Positions 10,325 to 23,008 of a stretch of 64,000 bases of DNA are shown here, piece by piece (the stretch's first letter is position 1; each line of letters begins with the position of its first letter). The DNA comes from Rhodosorus marinus (lineage: Eukaryota; Rhodophyta; Stylonematophyceae; Stylonematales; Stylonemataceae), in NCBI GenBank assembly GCA_029953675.1, contig JAMWBK010000005.1:1984001-2048000 (forward strand), in the 5' to 3' direction. The notes beneath the pieces are model-generated. The model was not told where the DNA came from, ran no database searches, and saw only the letters and a program-made list of their open reading frames with translations. The translations under genes were made by a program, and so were the position numbers.

Positions 10325-12483
10325 TCAAAAATGTTGAACAAGCAAGCTTCCTCGTCTTATGCCTTTTAGATAGGAACAAGCATAGTGCTGTTTTCTCTTG
10401 CCCGGCAATCCCGTCATGGAGCTTGCCTTTACGGAGCAAGAAATCTTGGCTTCATACACGATTTCCTTTCCGACAATGCAGTTTCATGGTGGGACAAGAT
10501 TGCCCGAGTGCATCGGGTTTGGGAGCACTCTATCTCTGCTCTGTTCATCGTTCTGTAGAAACAGTGCACAGTGTGTGATCTCGTATGTGGGAATACGCTG
10601 TCTCTGCCTCCCAGCTGGAGTCCACATTGAGTAATATCAAAGTCCTACGCCTATACTTTTCCAATTCCTCCGGGTACCCGTTAAAGTCGGTTTGCGCTCT
10701 GCAGCCATTTCAGCGATGGTGACATTGCGTGCATGAGCATGTACTTTGACTGCTGGCTAGCTGACTCAAACGTTGAGTGAGCTTGATTGTCGTCGAAGGA
10801 GGATGAGAGGCCTTGAAGCTACGACAGGGGACCACGCTTACTTCCTATCGCCTGAGTCGACAAAAGACAACCTTGCGCTTACTACAGACACCGGTTTGAC
10901 GCATAGCTCATTCGGAACGCGAGAGCTCATATTTCAAAACGTCTGCGGCTTGTAGTGAAAAGCAGCAGGTTCGATGTCAATCAACTGAGCCGTTTTGCAA
11001 ATGGCTTGTAGACTGAGTCCAGAGTATTAAGTTTATGCGCCTACTAGTGCTTGTGCCTGAAACCAACGCGCTCATCATCATGCGACCACGTTGCAGATTC
11101 GTGTCGGTCTTGCGTATTTTTTTCATGCCGAACTATGCGAACGCGACGTGACAAAAACAAAACAACAAGCACCACAACCAGCACACAGTCCGGGTTGCAT
11201 GCTTCCTTTCAACCAGCTTTCACCGTAGGGTGTCGTTAAACACTTCTTCTAAAGTGACGATTAGGTACGTACACAGCGTTCAAGACGCTCAGAGGTACAA
11301 CAATGCCTACTACGTTGTCGGTCAAAACGACCGCATCCCTCGGAACGTCATGGACTCGGACCATCGTACAAACAGATTACTAACCCCTCCCCCCCTGCCT
11401 CATACCCGAAATAAAATAGTTTATGCAACGGTTCGTTAGAATCAGTACGAATATGTACTATCAAAACACCCAAAAACGTGTCCAGCATTCAACGTTTGGG
11501 ATCATCTGACTTCTAACCCCTGCCGAGGAGCCTCGCGCGAATCATATTTGAGGAATTGAACTAATTTCTCCGATGATGCTAGCATTCAAAAATAGAAGTT
11601 CACACCCCCTTCTTCGTTCCATTTTGAGACAATTCTACCGCTGATAGTTAATTTTGACAAAAGCATCTGGTTTTCTCACATCAAGAGCCAAAGTCATTCT
11701 AAATGAAGAAGAACCGGCCACATATTCTCAACCCTATCAAAATACCAATAATACCTTTGAAATTTCGAGCATACTCATAAATATTTCCATTTTATATCCT
11801 CAAAATCTATAGAAATTGTTTTTAAAAAAGGATCTTCCCGAACACGTTCAAAAATCACGATTGAAAAACGGATATTTTAATATTATCTGCGTAAAAAGAA
11901 TAGTTATAAAGGATGCCGCTCTTGTTCCTTGGATGGTCATTGGTGATTTATTTATTGTTATGAAATAAAAGTTAATGGTTTTCAAAATGGAAACTACTCC
12001 GTGAGAATGGTTTTCTCTTAGTAGTGAACTTTTTTTTTATTGCTGAGGGGGATATGTGGTTTGTGTGTTATAATCGTTGTCGGTTTGGAACTGTTTGGAT
12101 GAGGAGGGTGGGTTTTGGATATGTGGAGGGAAAGGAAAAAGGAAGGGGTACAAAGGGGGATTGAGGGGGGAGAGAGTTATCGTAGTATAGTAAGGCCTTA
12201 TCGAGGTTTTGGGACAAGCTATTGAGTAGGTTTTTTGTTAAGGAAAGTCTTTTGCAAAGAAGAATACAGATGATCTTGGACAGAAATTTGAGCTTGGGAG
12301 GACAAGGGATTGGTTTGTGTTTTTAAATTCGTGTGTGTGGGTTGTGCTGGTTGAGGTGGTCTGTCGGGAAGGTAGGGGTGGGTTGGTATTGTAGATGGCT
12401 TTTGTAGTTTGAGATTGGTTGGGGGGGGTGGTTGGGGTGGTTGGGGGGTTTGTTGTTGTTGTCGTTTGAACGTTTCTTTCTAG
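10325..12483. other. 2.1-kb gene-free region
   Basis: Only short, unconvincing frames. GC is near average to about 11230, then becomes AT-rich to about 12000. From about 12040 the plus strand turns strongly G/T-rich up to the fucosyltransferase start. Confidence 0.5.
12418..12448 (+). promoter_or_regulatory. G-quadruplex-capable G-run just upstream of a start codon
   Basis: Four G-runs (8, 2, 4 and 6 bases, separated by T/TT and GG pairs) lie about 35 bases before the fucosyltransferase ATG, on the sense strand. If transcribed they would sit in the 5' UTR. Confidence 0.45.
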
Positions 12484-13935
12484 ATGTTGTCCAAAGTGAA
12501 GAATGGAACAGCAGCGTCAAAGGCGGTGCTTTTGACGATGCTGTTAGGGGCTGGGTTTGCGATATTTTTCACTCGAGGAGGTGAGAGATCGGGAATGGAT
12601 TTGGTGAACAAGGATTTGGAGGAGCCGATGCCTGACCCGCTTTCGGCTATCAAGAGGTATCATGAGGTGGTGGAGGCTGACATGCCTTCTGTAGATTCAC
12701 TAGGATTTATGCCTCGTTGTGATCGAATCGTTATGTACCATGATCAAAAGGGGAACGGTCTCGGTGCCCAAGTGTTACGAGTTTTCGATGCCTACATGCT
12801 AGCCATGCAAACTAACTCGACGCTGCTAATTGCAAGGCAAATGTACTGGAATTACGGCTGTGATTTGTACGTGACCTGGGAGTGTTATTTTGAGTCGCTC
12901 ACGCCATATTGCATGGACTCCAAAAACCAATTGAGAAGGGTAAGCTTGTTTCTTTCGGTTCTAGTTGAGGGTTTCAAGGCACAGTGGCACCTCTGACACA
13001 TCTGCGGTGTGCGAAATGTGAATTTTGCCCTTGCTAATCGTTGATTGTAACAGGTGGACACGATGATTTCGCCGGAGAAATGTGACACTTTCAGGGCTGC
13101 GACTTACAAAGATTCAGACTGTCTCGTCATAGCCGATACTATTGCGGAAGACCAACTGTATCACGTGGTTCACGATGGAGAAACTCAGATAGGCCACGAA
13201 AAGGCGTTTGAAGAAGTCAAGAAGAACATGAAGCACGTCTGGAAACCCAACAGGAACATACAAGAGAGGACCAGTGATGCGATGCAGAGAATAGATCTCC
13301 GCCCGGACGAATTTGTTGGTTTGCACATAAGGCGAGGTGACAAGGCCCTTGAAGTGCCTTTGATCCCGCTTGAAAGTTATGCTGAGATTGTAAGAATGTG
13401 CGACCCGGCTATTTCGAAGATTTTCCTGGCCACGGATGACGGAAGCATCATCTGGGAGCTTCGGGATTTGCTTCCCGAGTATGCTATATACACGTTTGCT
13501 GATCCCCGTAAGCCAGTCTGCACATTGGAACAACTCCTCCAGGGTCTCACAACGAGGATAGAAGGATTGACGTGTTCCTTTTTGCCCTTGCTCTCGAATG
13601 CCACAGAATCGACCGGACATCTTCAAAGAAACGCCAACGAAGACCCGATGCGGCAGACGGTTTTGTCGACAATGTCGCTCGTAGCTGAGATCGATATCTT
13701 AAGACAAGCCAAGTATTTCATAGGAACGTATAGCAGCAACATTGGTCGCCTGCTCGCAGTATTGAGAGACAAAGACATACGCACATCTATCAGCATGGAT
13801 GTAGCGTGGTCATCGGGAGTCGCTTGGAGATCGTTCAACACCGATTATTGTATGGGGTACCACCCAAAGCAGGGATATTGTGAGTGGAAGAGAAAACACG
13901 AGGAACTCATAGACGAAGACGGGTTTTTCTTTTAG
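12484..13935 (+). CDS. FUT8-like fucosyltransferase (GT23 type)
   Basis: Type II Golgi enzyme resembling alpha-1,6-fucosyltransferases (FUT8/NodZ group), which move fucose from GDP-fucose to N-glycans or other chains. A short basic N-terminus (KVKNGTAASK) is followed by one membrane span at about residues 14-30. Key motifs: MYHDQKGNGLGAQ, GLHIRRGDK (GDP-binding HxRRxD-like), FLATDDGSI and YFIGTYSSNIGRLLA, all in the order of the family. Exon 1 is 12484-12939 and the intron ends at 13053. A second, in-frame 63-base segment (13544-13606) has GTCTC and CACAG ends and lies in a non-conserved region, so it may be an optional intron; the protein is 445 residues with it and 424 without. Acceptor unknown. 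Confidence 0.78.
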
Positions 13936-15340
13936 ATAATCAGTATGTGAACGGTGCCCAATATCCTAAGTAAGTAGGCGTTTAGCTTCCTCGAGTTCGC
14001 TCCGAATATCGGATTAGCCTCGTCATGTGCTTCCCGCCAACCGCGGGTTGTATAGACTGATCTGTTTGGAACTTGTGAATGTCAGCCAGACAATGAGAAT
14101 GAAATTGTACATTTCAAGAATCTGCTCTTCACATTGCCGGTCTTATATCTGAGGCCACTATTAACACGAGCTAGAGGGAAGGGAAGTGCTCAGGCAGTTG
14201 CTCACCACCCCACTCCCGTGCTTCAACTCCCCCGTTGACGTTTTGATCGATGGTGTCTAATGTGGACACCCAAGCGTTATCAGGACCCCGAAGACCACAG
14301 TAAGAAAGGCCTTCCAGCGAGAAACTCCTTGCCAGTACGGCTTCCTGAACAACACTAATTCGCCAGTAACCCCAGCCAAGCCGTGTCCAGCAATACCCCA
14401 GCCTTTGCCACACCCCTCAATACCCACTAAACGATGCTAGTCAAGAGCAAACCCCAGTTTCGAAGCACTACAAGATACAATCGTGTAGTAGATATTCTCC
14501 AATCCTTTCCAGAAAGTTCTTCTGAAACACCAGCTAAGCTTCCTACCCACCATCATATACCCACTACCACGACTCTCCTCTGCGCTCCTCCCCCGAAGCG
14601 CGCGGGGGCAGCGAATCATTCTATCCACTACAATCCAGCCGCAGAAACAAAAGAAAAAAGAAAACTTGCCAAAAACATAGACATTTCTCAAAGGGGCAAA
14701 ACAGGAAAATTCCATCAGCCAAATTTGACGACCAGCAAAAAAAAAAATACCGTTTTGGTAAAGCCGGCCCAAAATTATCCCCCTTTTTTTCAAAATCTTG
14801 TTCTTATCTTCCCCTTAAAATTTTGCGTCCATGGCACGTTCCCTTTAAATATTTCAATAAAACAAAATTCCAAGAAAATCCGTTCATCGTACCGCAGGAC
14901 CAGCTAAAATATTCATATTTTCATGAATATCTTGGGTTTAAGATACAACTGAAAAAAGGATAAATGAGTTCCTTTCAACCAATAGTAAGAGGCCAATTGT
15001 CTTTTACTAATTATAGTCAAATTAAAAACTTGCACGTGTCTTAATGTAACACGGCGGCCGGTAGTCTGGGGGTCTTCAAATTTTATGATATTTCTTTTTC
15101 TATGGGGGAGAGGTTTAATGAGAGTACTAATAGGCCAAGCTCGCATTTGGGCAGGGGATTGGGGAGGGTGACCTGGGACTGGTTGTGTGGTAGATGAGTG
15201 CGGTGGAGTAGTTTGACTGGTGTTAGTGAGACCTGCTTGCTTGTTTCCTTTTCTTCTTGAAAGGGAAAATCGCCGATTTTCTTTGATCTTTTTGGGGGGA
15301 GGGAAATTGTGGGATTTGTACTGTGAAATTTCGGGACGAG
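13936..15340. other. Gene-free region before HSP90
   Basis: Downstream of the fucosyltransferase. 14160-14640 is C/A-rich on plus, 14640-15060 is AT-rich with poly-A/T runs, and 15090-15340 is G/T-rich on plus, leading into HSP90. An 80-codon minus frame at 14171-14413 is not recognised. No gene called. Confidence 0.4.
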
Positions 15341-17880
15341 ATGGATCGGTTGGGATTTGTATCTGGGCTTGGTGGCTCCCTGCTACGGAAGCCTGCGTCG
15401 ACTGAGTCTCGACTTGGAGCATGGGGAAGGACGTCTCTGGTTCAGAGGTCGAGGAGGCCGTCGCCGAGCATTGTGAGGATGGTTGCGGCGGAGCCTGAAG
15501 CAAAGGAGTCCAACGCCGAGGAGTTCAAGTTTCAAGCCGAGGCTTCGAGGGTCATGGACCTCGTGATCAATTCTCTCTACTCGAACAAAGAGATTTTTAT
15601 GCGAGAGCTGATTTCGAACGCATCGGATGCCTGCGACAAGTGCAGATTGCTGCAGCTTACTGATGAGAGAGAAGATCGAGAGCTCAGTATTCGAGTGAAG
15701 GCCGACAAGACAACCTCCACCCTCACAATCCAGGACACTGGCGTTGGCATGACGAGGAAAGAGCTCATTGATAATCTTGGAAGCATCGCAACATCTGGAA
15801 CCGCCAAGTTCGCAGAAGCGCTGGGGAAGGGGAAAGCGGATACTTCTCTGATTGGACAGGTACGTTTTCTGTTTGCCGGTTGATCAAACGTACGGGTTAC
15901 TAACTGCAACGGCGTTGTGTTCATTCTCCTCGCGTGTCTTAGTTCGGTGTCGGGTTTTACTCTGCATTCCTTGTCGCTGAGAAAGTGACAGTGCTCACAA
16001 AATCATTCACTGACAAGGGCTCACCCGTGCTCAAGTGGGAGTCTGCTGATACATCTTCTTACACTATCGAGGATGTTGCCGACGAGGACTTTGGAGAGAG
16101 CGGGACGAAGATCATACTTACCTTGAAAAAGGGCTCTGAGGAGTTTTTGGAGCTGAATCGAGTTTCTTCGCTCCTGAAGAGGTTTTCGGAGTTCATTGAT
16201 TTCAACATCTACTCATGGGACGAAAAGACAGTTATGGAGGAAGTCCCAGATGGTGAAGAAAAGGACGAGGAAGGAAACCAGAAGATGAAGAAGGTGCCGA
16301 AGACGGTTGAGGACTGGAAATTGATCAACGAGCACAAGCCAATCTGGCTTCGACGTCCCAAAGAAGTCACACAAGAGGAGTATAACGACTTTTACAAGAG
16401 CATGTCCCGGGACTTCAATGATCCAATGGCCCACTCGCACTTTTCAGCCGAGGGAGAGGTTGAGTTCCGCTCAATTCTATTCACCCCGTCTGGTAAGGAT
16501 TAGTCGCGAGTCACTCTGATTGACTGCAGCAGCAGCCGATGATAATCCAGAATCTGATTTGACTTGCTTTTTTTTCCTCAGTTCTTCCGTTTGAGCTGAG
16601 GCAGAATATGTTTGATGAGGGTGGTCGCTGCGTCAAGCTCTACGTGAAGCGTGTTTTCATCTCTGACAAATTCAGTGAGCTCATGCCAAGGTTTTTGACC
16701 TTCGTGAGGGGAGTCATTGATTCTGAGGACCTGCCCCTTAACGTTTCGCGAGAGATTTTGCAGCAATCTCGGGTGCTGCGGATCATTTCCAAGCGCCTGA
16801 TAAGAAAATCACTGGATATGTTCATGGATCTTGCGAAGAATAAGGATCAGTACAAAATTTTCTGGGACAACTTCGGACGCTACATCAAGGCTGGAGTCAT
16901 CGACGAGCCGGACTACGTAGAGCCGCTTTCCCAGCTACTTCGATTTGATTCCAGCGCGTCGGATGAGCTGACGTCCTTGCAGGAGTACATTGAGCGAGCA
17001 CCGACGGATCAGAAGGAGATTTACTATTTGGTCGCGGAGTCGCTGCAGTCCGCAAAGAGCTCCCCGGCAACAGAGAAGCTCACCGCCCGCGGTTTCGAAG
17101 TCATTTACTTGCTCGATGCTGTGGACGAGATTGCTGTCCAGACACTGCAGAAGTTCAAGGGCAAGAGAAATGCGGAAGACAAGGAGACGGAGGAGTTGCC
17201 GCTCAGCGATATTTCACGAGATAATTTCAAACTCCCCGGTGAAGAGGATGAAGCAGAATCAGAGAAGCTCACCGAGGACTTCGCGAAGGTAACCGAGTAC
17301 ATGAAGGGAGTTCTCGGTGATGCGGTTTCGAAGGTTCAGGTATCTACTAGACTGACGGAGTCTCCGAGTGCCATTGTGCAGTCGCAGTTCGGCATGTCCC
17401 CAACAATGGAGAGGTTCATGAAGTCGCAGATGAGCGGTCAGGATGCTGGACAGCAATCGTTTTTGAACCAGAGCCGAGTCTTGGAAATCAACCCATCGCA
17501 CGCGCTGATCAAGGACCTGCAAGTCCGTTTGAACGCAGGTAAGCGAAATAATGATGAGAAAGCGCCTTCGTTTTGTGGCAGCGCTATTCCCGGATCTTGA
17601 GGTGTTTTGTGGATGAGAAATTGATATGGGAGCTCGGTGTCTCTTTTCTCGTGTCCTAGGCCAAGATGATGACGCTACCAAGGATACGGTTGGACTCCTG
17701 CATGAGCTTGGACTGCTCTCTGGAGGTTACAACATCGAAGACTCTGCCGGGTTTGCCAAGCGGATAGCCCGCTTCATGGCATCTAGCCTCTCGAGCTCGC
17801 CAGTTCCGGAGGCTAGCAAAGCTGACGAAGAAGACAAATTTGGCGAGACAACGCGAGTCAACGCTGAAATTGTCGACTAA
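15341..17880 (+). CDS. HSP90, organellar (probably plastid HSP90C)
   Basis: ATP-dependent chaperone of the HSP90 family. Exons 15341-15859, 15943-16492, 16582-17538 and 17660-17880 join in frame to 748 residues. The first about 50 residues are Ser/Arg-rich ([20 protein letters not shown]) and look like a transit peptide. The GHKL ATPase is intact: [28 protein letters not shown] and [11 protein letters not shown]. The middle domain has [11 protein letters not shown] and [14 protein letters not shown] with the catalytic Arg. The C-terminal domain has the [11 protein letters not shown] and [12 protein letters not shown] segments typical of organellar forms. There is no MEEVD tail, which rules out the cytosolic type, and no KDEL-like end, which argues against the ER type. 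Plastid rather than mitochondrial TRAP1 is inferred from HSP90C-like wording ([18 protein letters not shown]). Confidence 0.93.
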
Positions 17881-18323
17881 ATTCATCGCAAGATGAAAAC
17901 GTACTACCAGGGCATCCGTGCTGCCGATCACTAACACGCCTTGCCGCAAAGGGCATAAGGCGACCATTTGCTTTTGGCTTTTCTTCCCGGACGCTCAACT
18001 TTGCTGGATTTCGGCTAGTCTCAAAATGAAAGTAAAACAAAAACAGAGAAAGCCGTACTTGATTTGGGAATAGCTCTCTTGAAAAGACCTCTTCTGGGTT
18101 GTTTTAATCGGGTCTGCCCTTGATTTTCGTGGTGTTCTTGGTTTGTTCTACATGCGGCTCCGCGATTTGATACTGTTTATAGCATCCATCTGCCCGTGGT
18201 TTCCTCCGCAAGGTTGGTGGGTCAGTCAAAGAAACGGGTCCTTGCCACTCTTGTTCGGTAACTCCAAAAAACGCAATCAATAGGTTTTGCATGGTCCTCG
18301 TGTCGACCTCTTCTGTTAACCTA

Positions 18324-19075
18324 TCAACAGCCCAGACTTTCTCTAGTTGGGTTGCCAGTTGTTGGGTTCTCGCCACCAAACGTAGGGTTTTTGCAGATAT
18401 TTCTGAGAGCAAAGTCGCCAATGTATACGTCAGAAAAGTCAGTGTCCTTGAGGTTTGCGTCCTTGAACGAGGACTCAGAGAGCACTGCGTTGGTGAAAAT
18501 CGCGCCCTCCAAATTGGCTTTGTTGAAGACTACTCTGTCAGCGATAGCGTTGCTGAAATCAGCCCCTTTGAGATTAGCACCAACAGCCCATGCCTTGGAC
18601 ATAACGGTATCCTTAAATATGCTCCCAGACATGTTGGCATTCTCCATAATCACTCCTGCAATGTCGAAACCGCTGAAATTCATCTTGCTCAGATTGCATT
18701 CGCGCAGATCAAAGAGGGAGTCCCTCGCAGCGTTGGCCTGTCCCATAGCAGATGACTTGACCTCACATCTGAGCAATTAATACGAACCCAAATCACTTCT
18801 TCATGAGTCGACAGATATGCTTGATTCTGTCTTGCATCATTGTGGATAGAAACTAACCTGTTCGGATTTGTCCTGTCAATCGGAGGAAACTTTGCGTTGA
18901 TAGCCGATTCCACGCTCGCCGGCGCGACTACCAGCACTGCAGCCGCCGCAAGACTAAAAACGCCAACAGAAACCTTCCTCCCAATCCCAGACTCAGTATC
19001 GTGAGCGCAAGTCACCACGCTACGGGATCCTCGCGAATCGACCCTCCCGCTACCAACACCCACCACGAACGCCAT
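18324..19075 (-). CDS. Thylakoid lumenal pentapeptide-repeat protein
   Basis: Two exons (19075-18858 and 18768-18324) join in frame to 220 residues. The first 60 residues look like a bipartite plastid-thylakoid signal: a basic start, then GRKVSVGVFSLAAAAVLVVAPASVESA with an Ala-x-Ala-like cut site. The twin-Arg motif is only partial (GR-K), so the import route is open. The mature part has about 15 pentapeptide units of the A(N/D)Lxx kind (ANMSG, GANLKGADFSNA, KANLEGAIF, KDANLKDTDF), forming a right-handed beta helix. The tail KNPTFGGENPTTG with final LGC matches the plant 17-kDa lumenal pentapeptide protein. Function in that family is unknown. The upstream flank is C/A-rich on plus. Confidence 0.85.
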
Positions 19076-19698
19076 CGCAGCCGATCAAAAATCAATACCC
19101 AAGTTACGAACTATCCTCAACCTTCCCCAACGCCTGTTCTTCGGTAAATAGCTAGAACTAGACCAAAAAGAAAAACCAAAACTTATCCTTCCTCCCCTGA
19201 AATACGCCGTTACCAATACCAACTCGCTGGAACAGAAAACAGCCAAAATCAACCTCATAAACCTCACCCAACATCCCCCTCCACCGATCAGTATCCCCAC
19301 ACACCACGAGAGTCAATCTCGCCGAATAATTCCACGTTACCCTTCAAAAACAGAATACAATGCAGCCCTAAAAAAACACAAAACACAAAAAGCAACGAAC
19401 AAATTTGTTTCATTAAAAAACACAAATCAATTTGTATGATAAAAATACTATGCATAAATTTTAGCATGGGCTAGGGGGTACGTGTAATTCAATAGTAATA
19501 ATATAACATCCAAAAAACGAATAATACGTTCCAGTTCGTATGCAAAGGTTAGGGGTTTATTTTATTTGTAGCAAGAATGCTATTATGTTAATGGAGTGTA
19601 AGCTGGAAGCTAGCAATGAATGATGAGTTCTGATTGGTGAAAAGGAAAAATTCAAGTCAATAACTATTAAGAAACAACCAATATTGATTCATATCCAG
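19076..19698. other. AT-rich spacer
   Basis: Upstream of the pentapeptide gene and downstream of the RluA-PrmC gene. 19085-19310 is C/A-rich on plus; 19330-19690 is AT-rich. No gene seen. Confidence 0.5.
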
Positions 19699-22008
19699 TC
19701 AATTTTGTAAGTTGTTGATTGCCTCCGGTTCTGAGGGTTTCAAGTTTGGTACGAACGTCAGGCATCTGTCCAGATTGTAACTATCCTTCGACAAGCTCTC
19801 CAGTTTCATGTCCGCAATAGATTCACATATTTCCTGTACCTCATGCGCTCCGCGTGAGCTAACCTCGAAGATCAGACACCCTCGCTGCCCCCGTAGAATC
19901 TCTATGCCTGAGTTTTGGCACTCTCGTATCGATCTGTTGAAAGTTGTTGAGTGCCGAGGGTTGAGGCTGAAGAAAGTCTTTGCACGTGGGTGTATCTTCT
20001 AACATTACTGGTTGCTTTACATACCGACAGATATCCTCGTAGCATTTATAGCTGCCTCCATTCGTTATCAAGCCCATAAACGGTTCGTGCTTCCTTGATG
20101 ATGTAGACATGTGCTTCTGGTCCTCAGCTGAGTAGTACGGGGGATTGCAAACGATGAGGTCGAAGCCCCTCCGCAATTCGTTTCTCAGTTCCGAGGGGAT
20201 CTTATCACTGCAGAGGCAGGAAGAGGCAGGAAGAGGCACGACATCCTGAGCAAAGCATCACTACTGAAGATCTTACTGAAGTTTTTAGAAAGTGATTACC
20301 AACCTTTCATGTAGCTTCGCAAAATCTGCCTCGTGGAACGAACAGCGGTCAGACATTTTCAGGCTATCGGCGTTGCTGGAGGCTATCTTCAGTGCATCCG
20401 TGGACAGGTCAAGAGCAACACCAAATGCCGCTGGGAGACGGTTCAGCAAAGCGAGAATAATGTTCCCGCTACCTGTGCCCAGGTCAAGTATTCGTGGACG
20501 GTCTACAACAACATCTTCTCGTACACATCGGAACGCGGGAGCGTAGAGCGATTCACATGAGAAACGAACTGGTCCTTCCCCGACGACTCAGTGTGGAATG
20601 GGTGAAGAGTTACCTCCAAGCGCATTCATGCAGGCATGGACAACGGTCTCGGTTGCCTTGCGAGGAACGATCACCGATTGCTTCTCGACGAGAAAGGAAA
20701 GACCATCGAACTCCTGAAAAAGAAGCGTATAACCAGAAGGACCACTTCAGACGCGCGCAATTACCAACGGAGAGGCCCCTGGGTTTGCTTCACCTGAGTA
20801 CCCCGCAGATACGCGAGAGGCATGTCGTCTTCATGTCGAACTGAGGTGGACTTTTGGGCTTGAAACTTCTCCTCTCGTTTACGCAAAGCTTTGAATTTTT
20901 CCGGCTCCTCGTTGTGGAACGCATGTTCACGAGTGCGATCATCATTTCCAGTTGAAAACCTGAGTGAGAGCTGAGAGTAGGAAAACCATCATTAGGAGAG
21001 CGGGAGGACACGCGCAGTGCCAATGCTATTGCTGCTGCCGAGCAGACCATGGATACGTATGTTCCTTTCAACGGAGATCTCCTTCTGCCCCCAGACTTTG
21101 TGAGGATGTTGATGCCTGCCTTAGCCAGCGAGTCCTTCAGGTAACTAATATCCAGAGGATTACACTCGACATCTACTGTGGTTACGTAGCCAGTGCCCGT
21201 TTTTGTGGAGGTCAATGGCGATACCTAAACAGCAAACCAAGACTTTATAAACCGTGGGCCTTGAAAAGAATCGCGTTCCTGCACACGTCCTACCTCATAC
21301 ACCCTTCCGTCATACGCGGGAATCGACACTGAAGAAGTGATCTTGCTGTCGACAAGTGCACGCATCACCGTTGACAGGCTTTGCTGCACATACTCCCTCT
21401 CAGGACAACCGTCTCGCACCATTACCAAGAAAGCTCCAACTCCTCGGTTAACTCGGTACAGCGATGTGAACGCTCCTTCCGTTCTTGGACGGACCTCATC
21501 GTTCTCAGTCACAGTAGCGTCGGGAGCAAGCGGGAACCCGGGCGGTTTCCAGAAGACCTTTATGTTCTCTGTGCTCATCCGTCTTTCGAGCTCTAAGGGT
21601 TCCATGTAAGCAAAAGAGCAGTTCCTTGAGAAAACGGCAACGCCAGTGGACGAGACTAGAAAATTCTTCGATAGCGAATTGCGTACTGAACATTGCGCCT
21701 AGACATGACTGGTACCCCTCAATAAGTTCAACTCTATCCCCTGCCTTTAATAATCGAGTCGGTTCAACGTTCCTCTCGCCGTTGAGCACAAGAAACCCAA
21801 GTTTCAAAGCATCAAGGGAGCTGCTTCTCGAACCCAGTACTCGTCTGAACTCGTCCAAAAGCACGAACTTATTGATTCGGTATCCTTCATACGAGTCAGA
21901 TACGACGACTTTTAGCCGCACTCCCTGGCTGGTCAACCCGCTCATTTGATGAACCGATGAATTTCGCTTTAGGGCTTGGGTGCTCCTCAGGGAAAACGAC
22001 CACCGCAT
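19699..22008 (-). CDS. S4/RluA-like domain fused to PrmC/HemK methyltransferase
   Basis: Eight exons (22008-21716, 21582-21294, 21224-21057, 20970-20794, 20713-20614, 20517-20304, 20207-20025, 19966-19699) join in one frame to 563 residues. The N-terminal part has an S4-like RNA-binding stretch (FRRVLGSRSSS ... GFLVLNGERNVEP ... LKAGDRVELI) and then a RluA-type pseudouridine-synthase scaffold (FWKPPGFPL). The usual HRLD catalytic motif reads YRVNRGVGAFLV, with Asn in place of the catalytic Asp. The C-terminal half is a PrmC/HemK-type methyltransferase: PLAYLRGTQEFDGL, VPRKATETV, ILDLGTGSGN (SAM loop) and DLIVCNPPYYS (substrate Gln loop). PrmC methylates the GGQ glutamine of release factors. 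The N-terminus (MRWSFSLRSTQALKR) could target an organelle. Divergent from XPD. Confidence 0.82.
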
Positions 22009-23008
22009 GGAGGTCGCACATTAAGCAAGAGTCCGTTGGGCTACTGATACTAAATCGACCCGCGTTTCTACTTATCGTGAGCCAATCGGTGGCGCTTCGG
22101 CTTCCTAGATGGACCTTATCTGATTGCTTGCATCAGACCGGCGCTGCTTCCACAGGGGCAACAACAAAAGATAGTGAAAATCTAATCCTGTCGTCACAAA
22201 GGCTGCGAAGCACCTTGTCCAAACTCACGAGTCGCAGCTTCTTTCACTGCAGCCCTCTTCTGCCCTCAGAAGAAAAACTCCAATGCCGGGATCCACGTAA
22301 TATAGCGCTCAGATACATCCCTGGAAAACGTCGCTCGACCTGCGATGAGCATCCGCTCGCGCTCGAGAGATGCAGTTTGCACTATCCGTTTGCTGGAACT
22401 TGGCCCGTTTAATTTCCCTCTCACAGACAGAAAATCCAGTTCTCATGCTCTCCAAAATCCCAGGTCTATCCAGTGTTCAAAATCCTCAATCAGTCCCCAC
22501 CACGCCCCCACCGGCTTCCTCAGAACGTAAGAACGACCCTCGTCTGGATCATCATGTTTGTTATATTTGTATGCCTTAAGCTGAATCGACGATTCCTGGA
22601 TCTGAGGACTACCTTTGTGTTTCAATTAACATTAACTTATTTGCGAACATTTCCAAACGTTTTGGGTTTTTTTAAAGAAAAAGGAAGGACCTTCCCGGGA
22701 CATGATGGAGGACGTTTTTGGGAACATCGGCCATGGATTTCATGACCTAACAAATGGACGCGTGTAACATTGGCCATGCTTGAGATTTTTCGTTGGACCT
22801 GTTTTTTATTTATTTTTGGTGGAAGACGGAAGACTCCACAGGTTGATGGATGACATCCTGTCAGATTGAGGGTTGGGTCGTGGTGGGATATAATCGCAAA
22901 AGCTGTTGAATGTAGAGTTGAGGGAGGCAGGGTGGGAGGGATGGAATGACAATCGGAACTGGATGTTAGTAGTAGGAACAAAGCTTTTATGGAATTTAGA
23001 GTCTAGCT
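22009..23008. other. Divergent intergenic region, RluA-PrmC/XPD
   Basis: One kilobase between divergent starts. The XPD side (22670-22990) is G-rich on plus and has a TATAAT-like word near 22890. No gene seen. Confidence 0.4.

Noticed and set aside
14913-15503. 196-codon minus-strand frame, Pro/Ser/Gln-rich
   Set aside because: Antisense to the HSP90 promoter and first exon; its composition is that of the complement of a G/T-rich flank.
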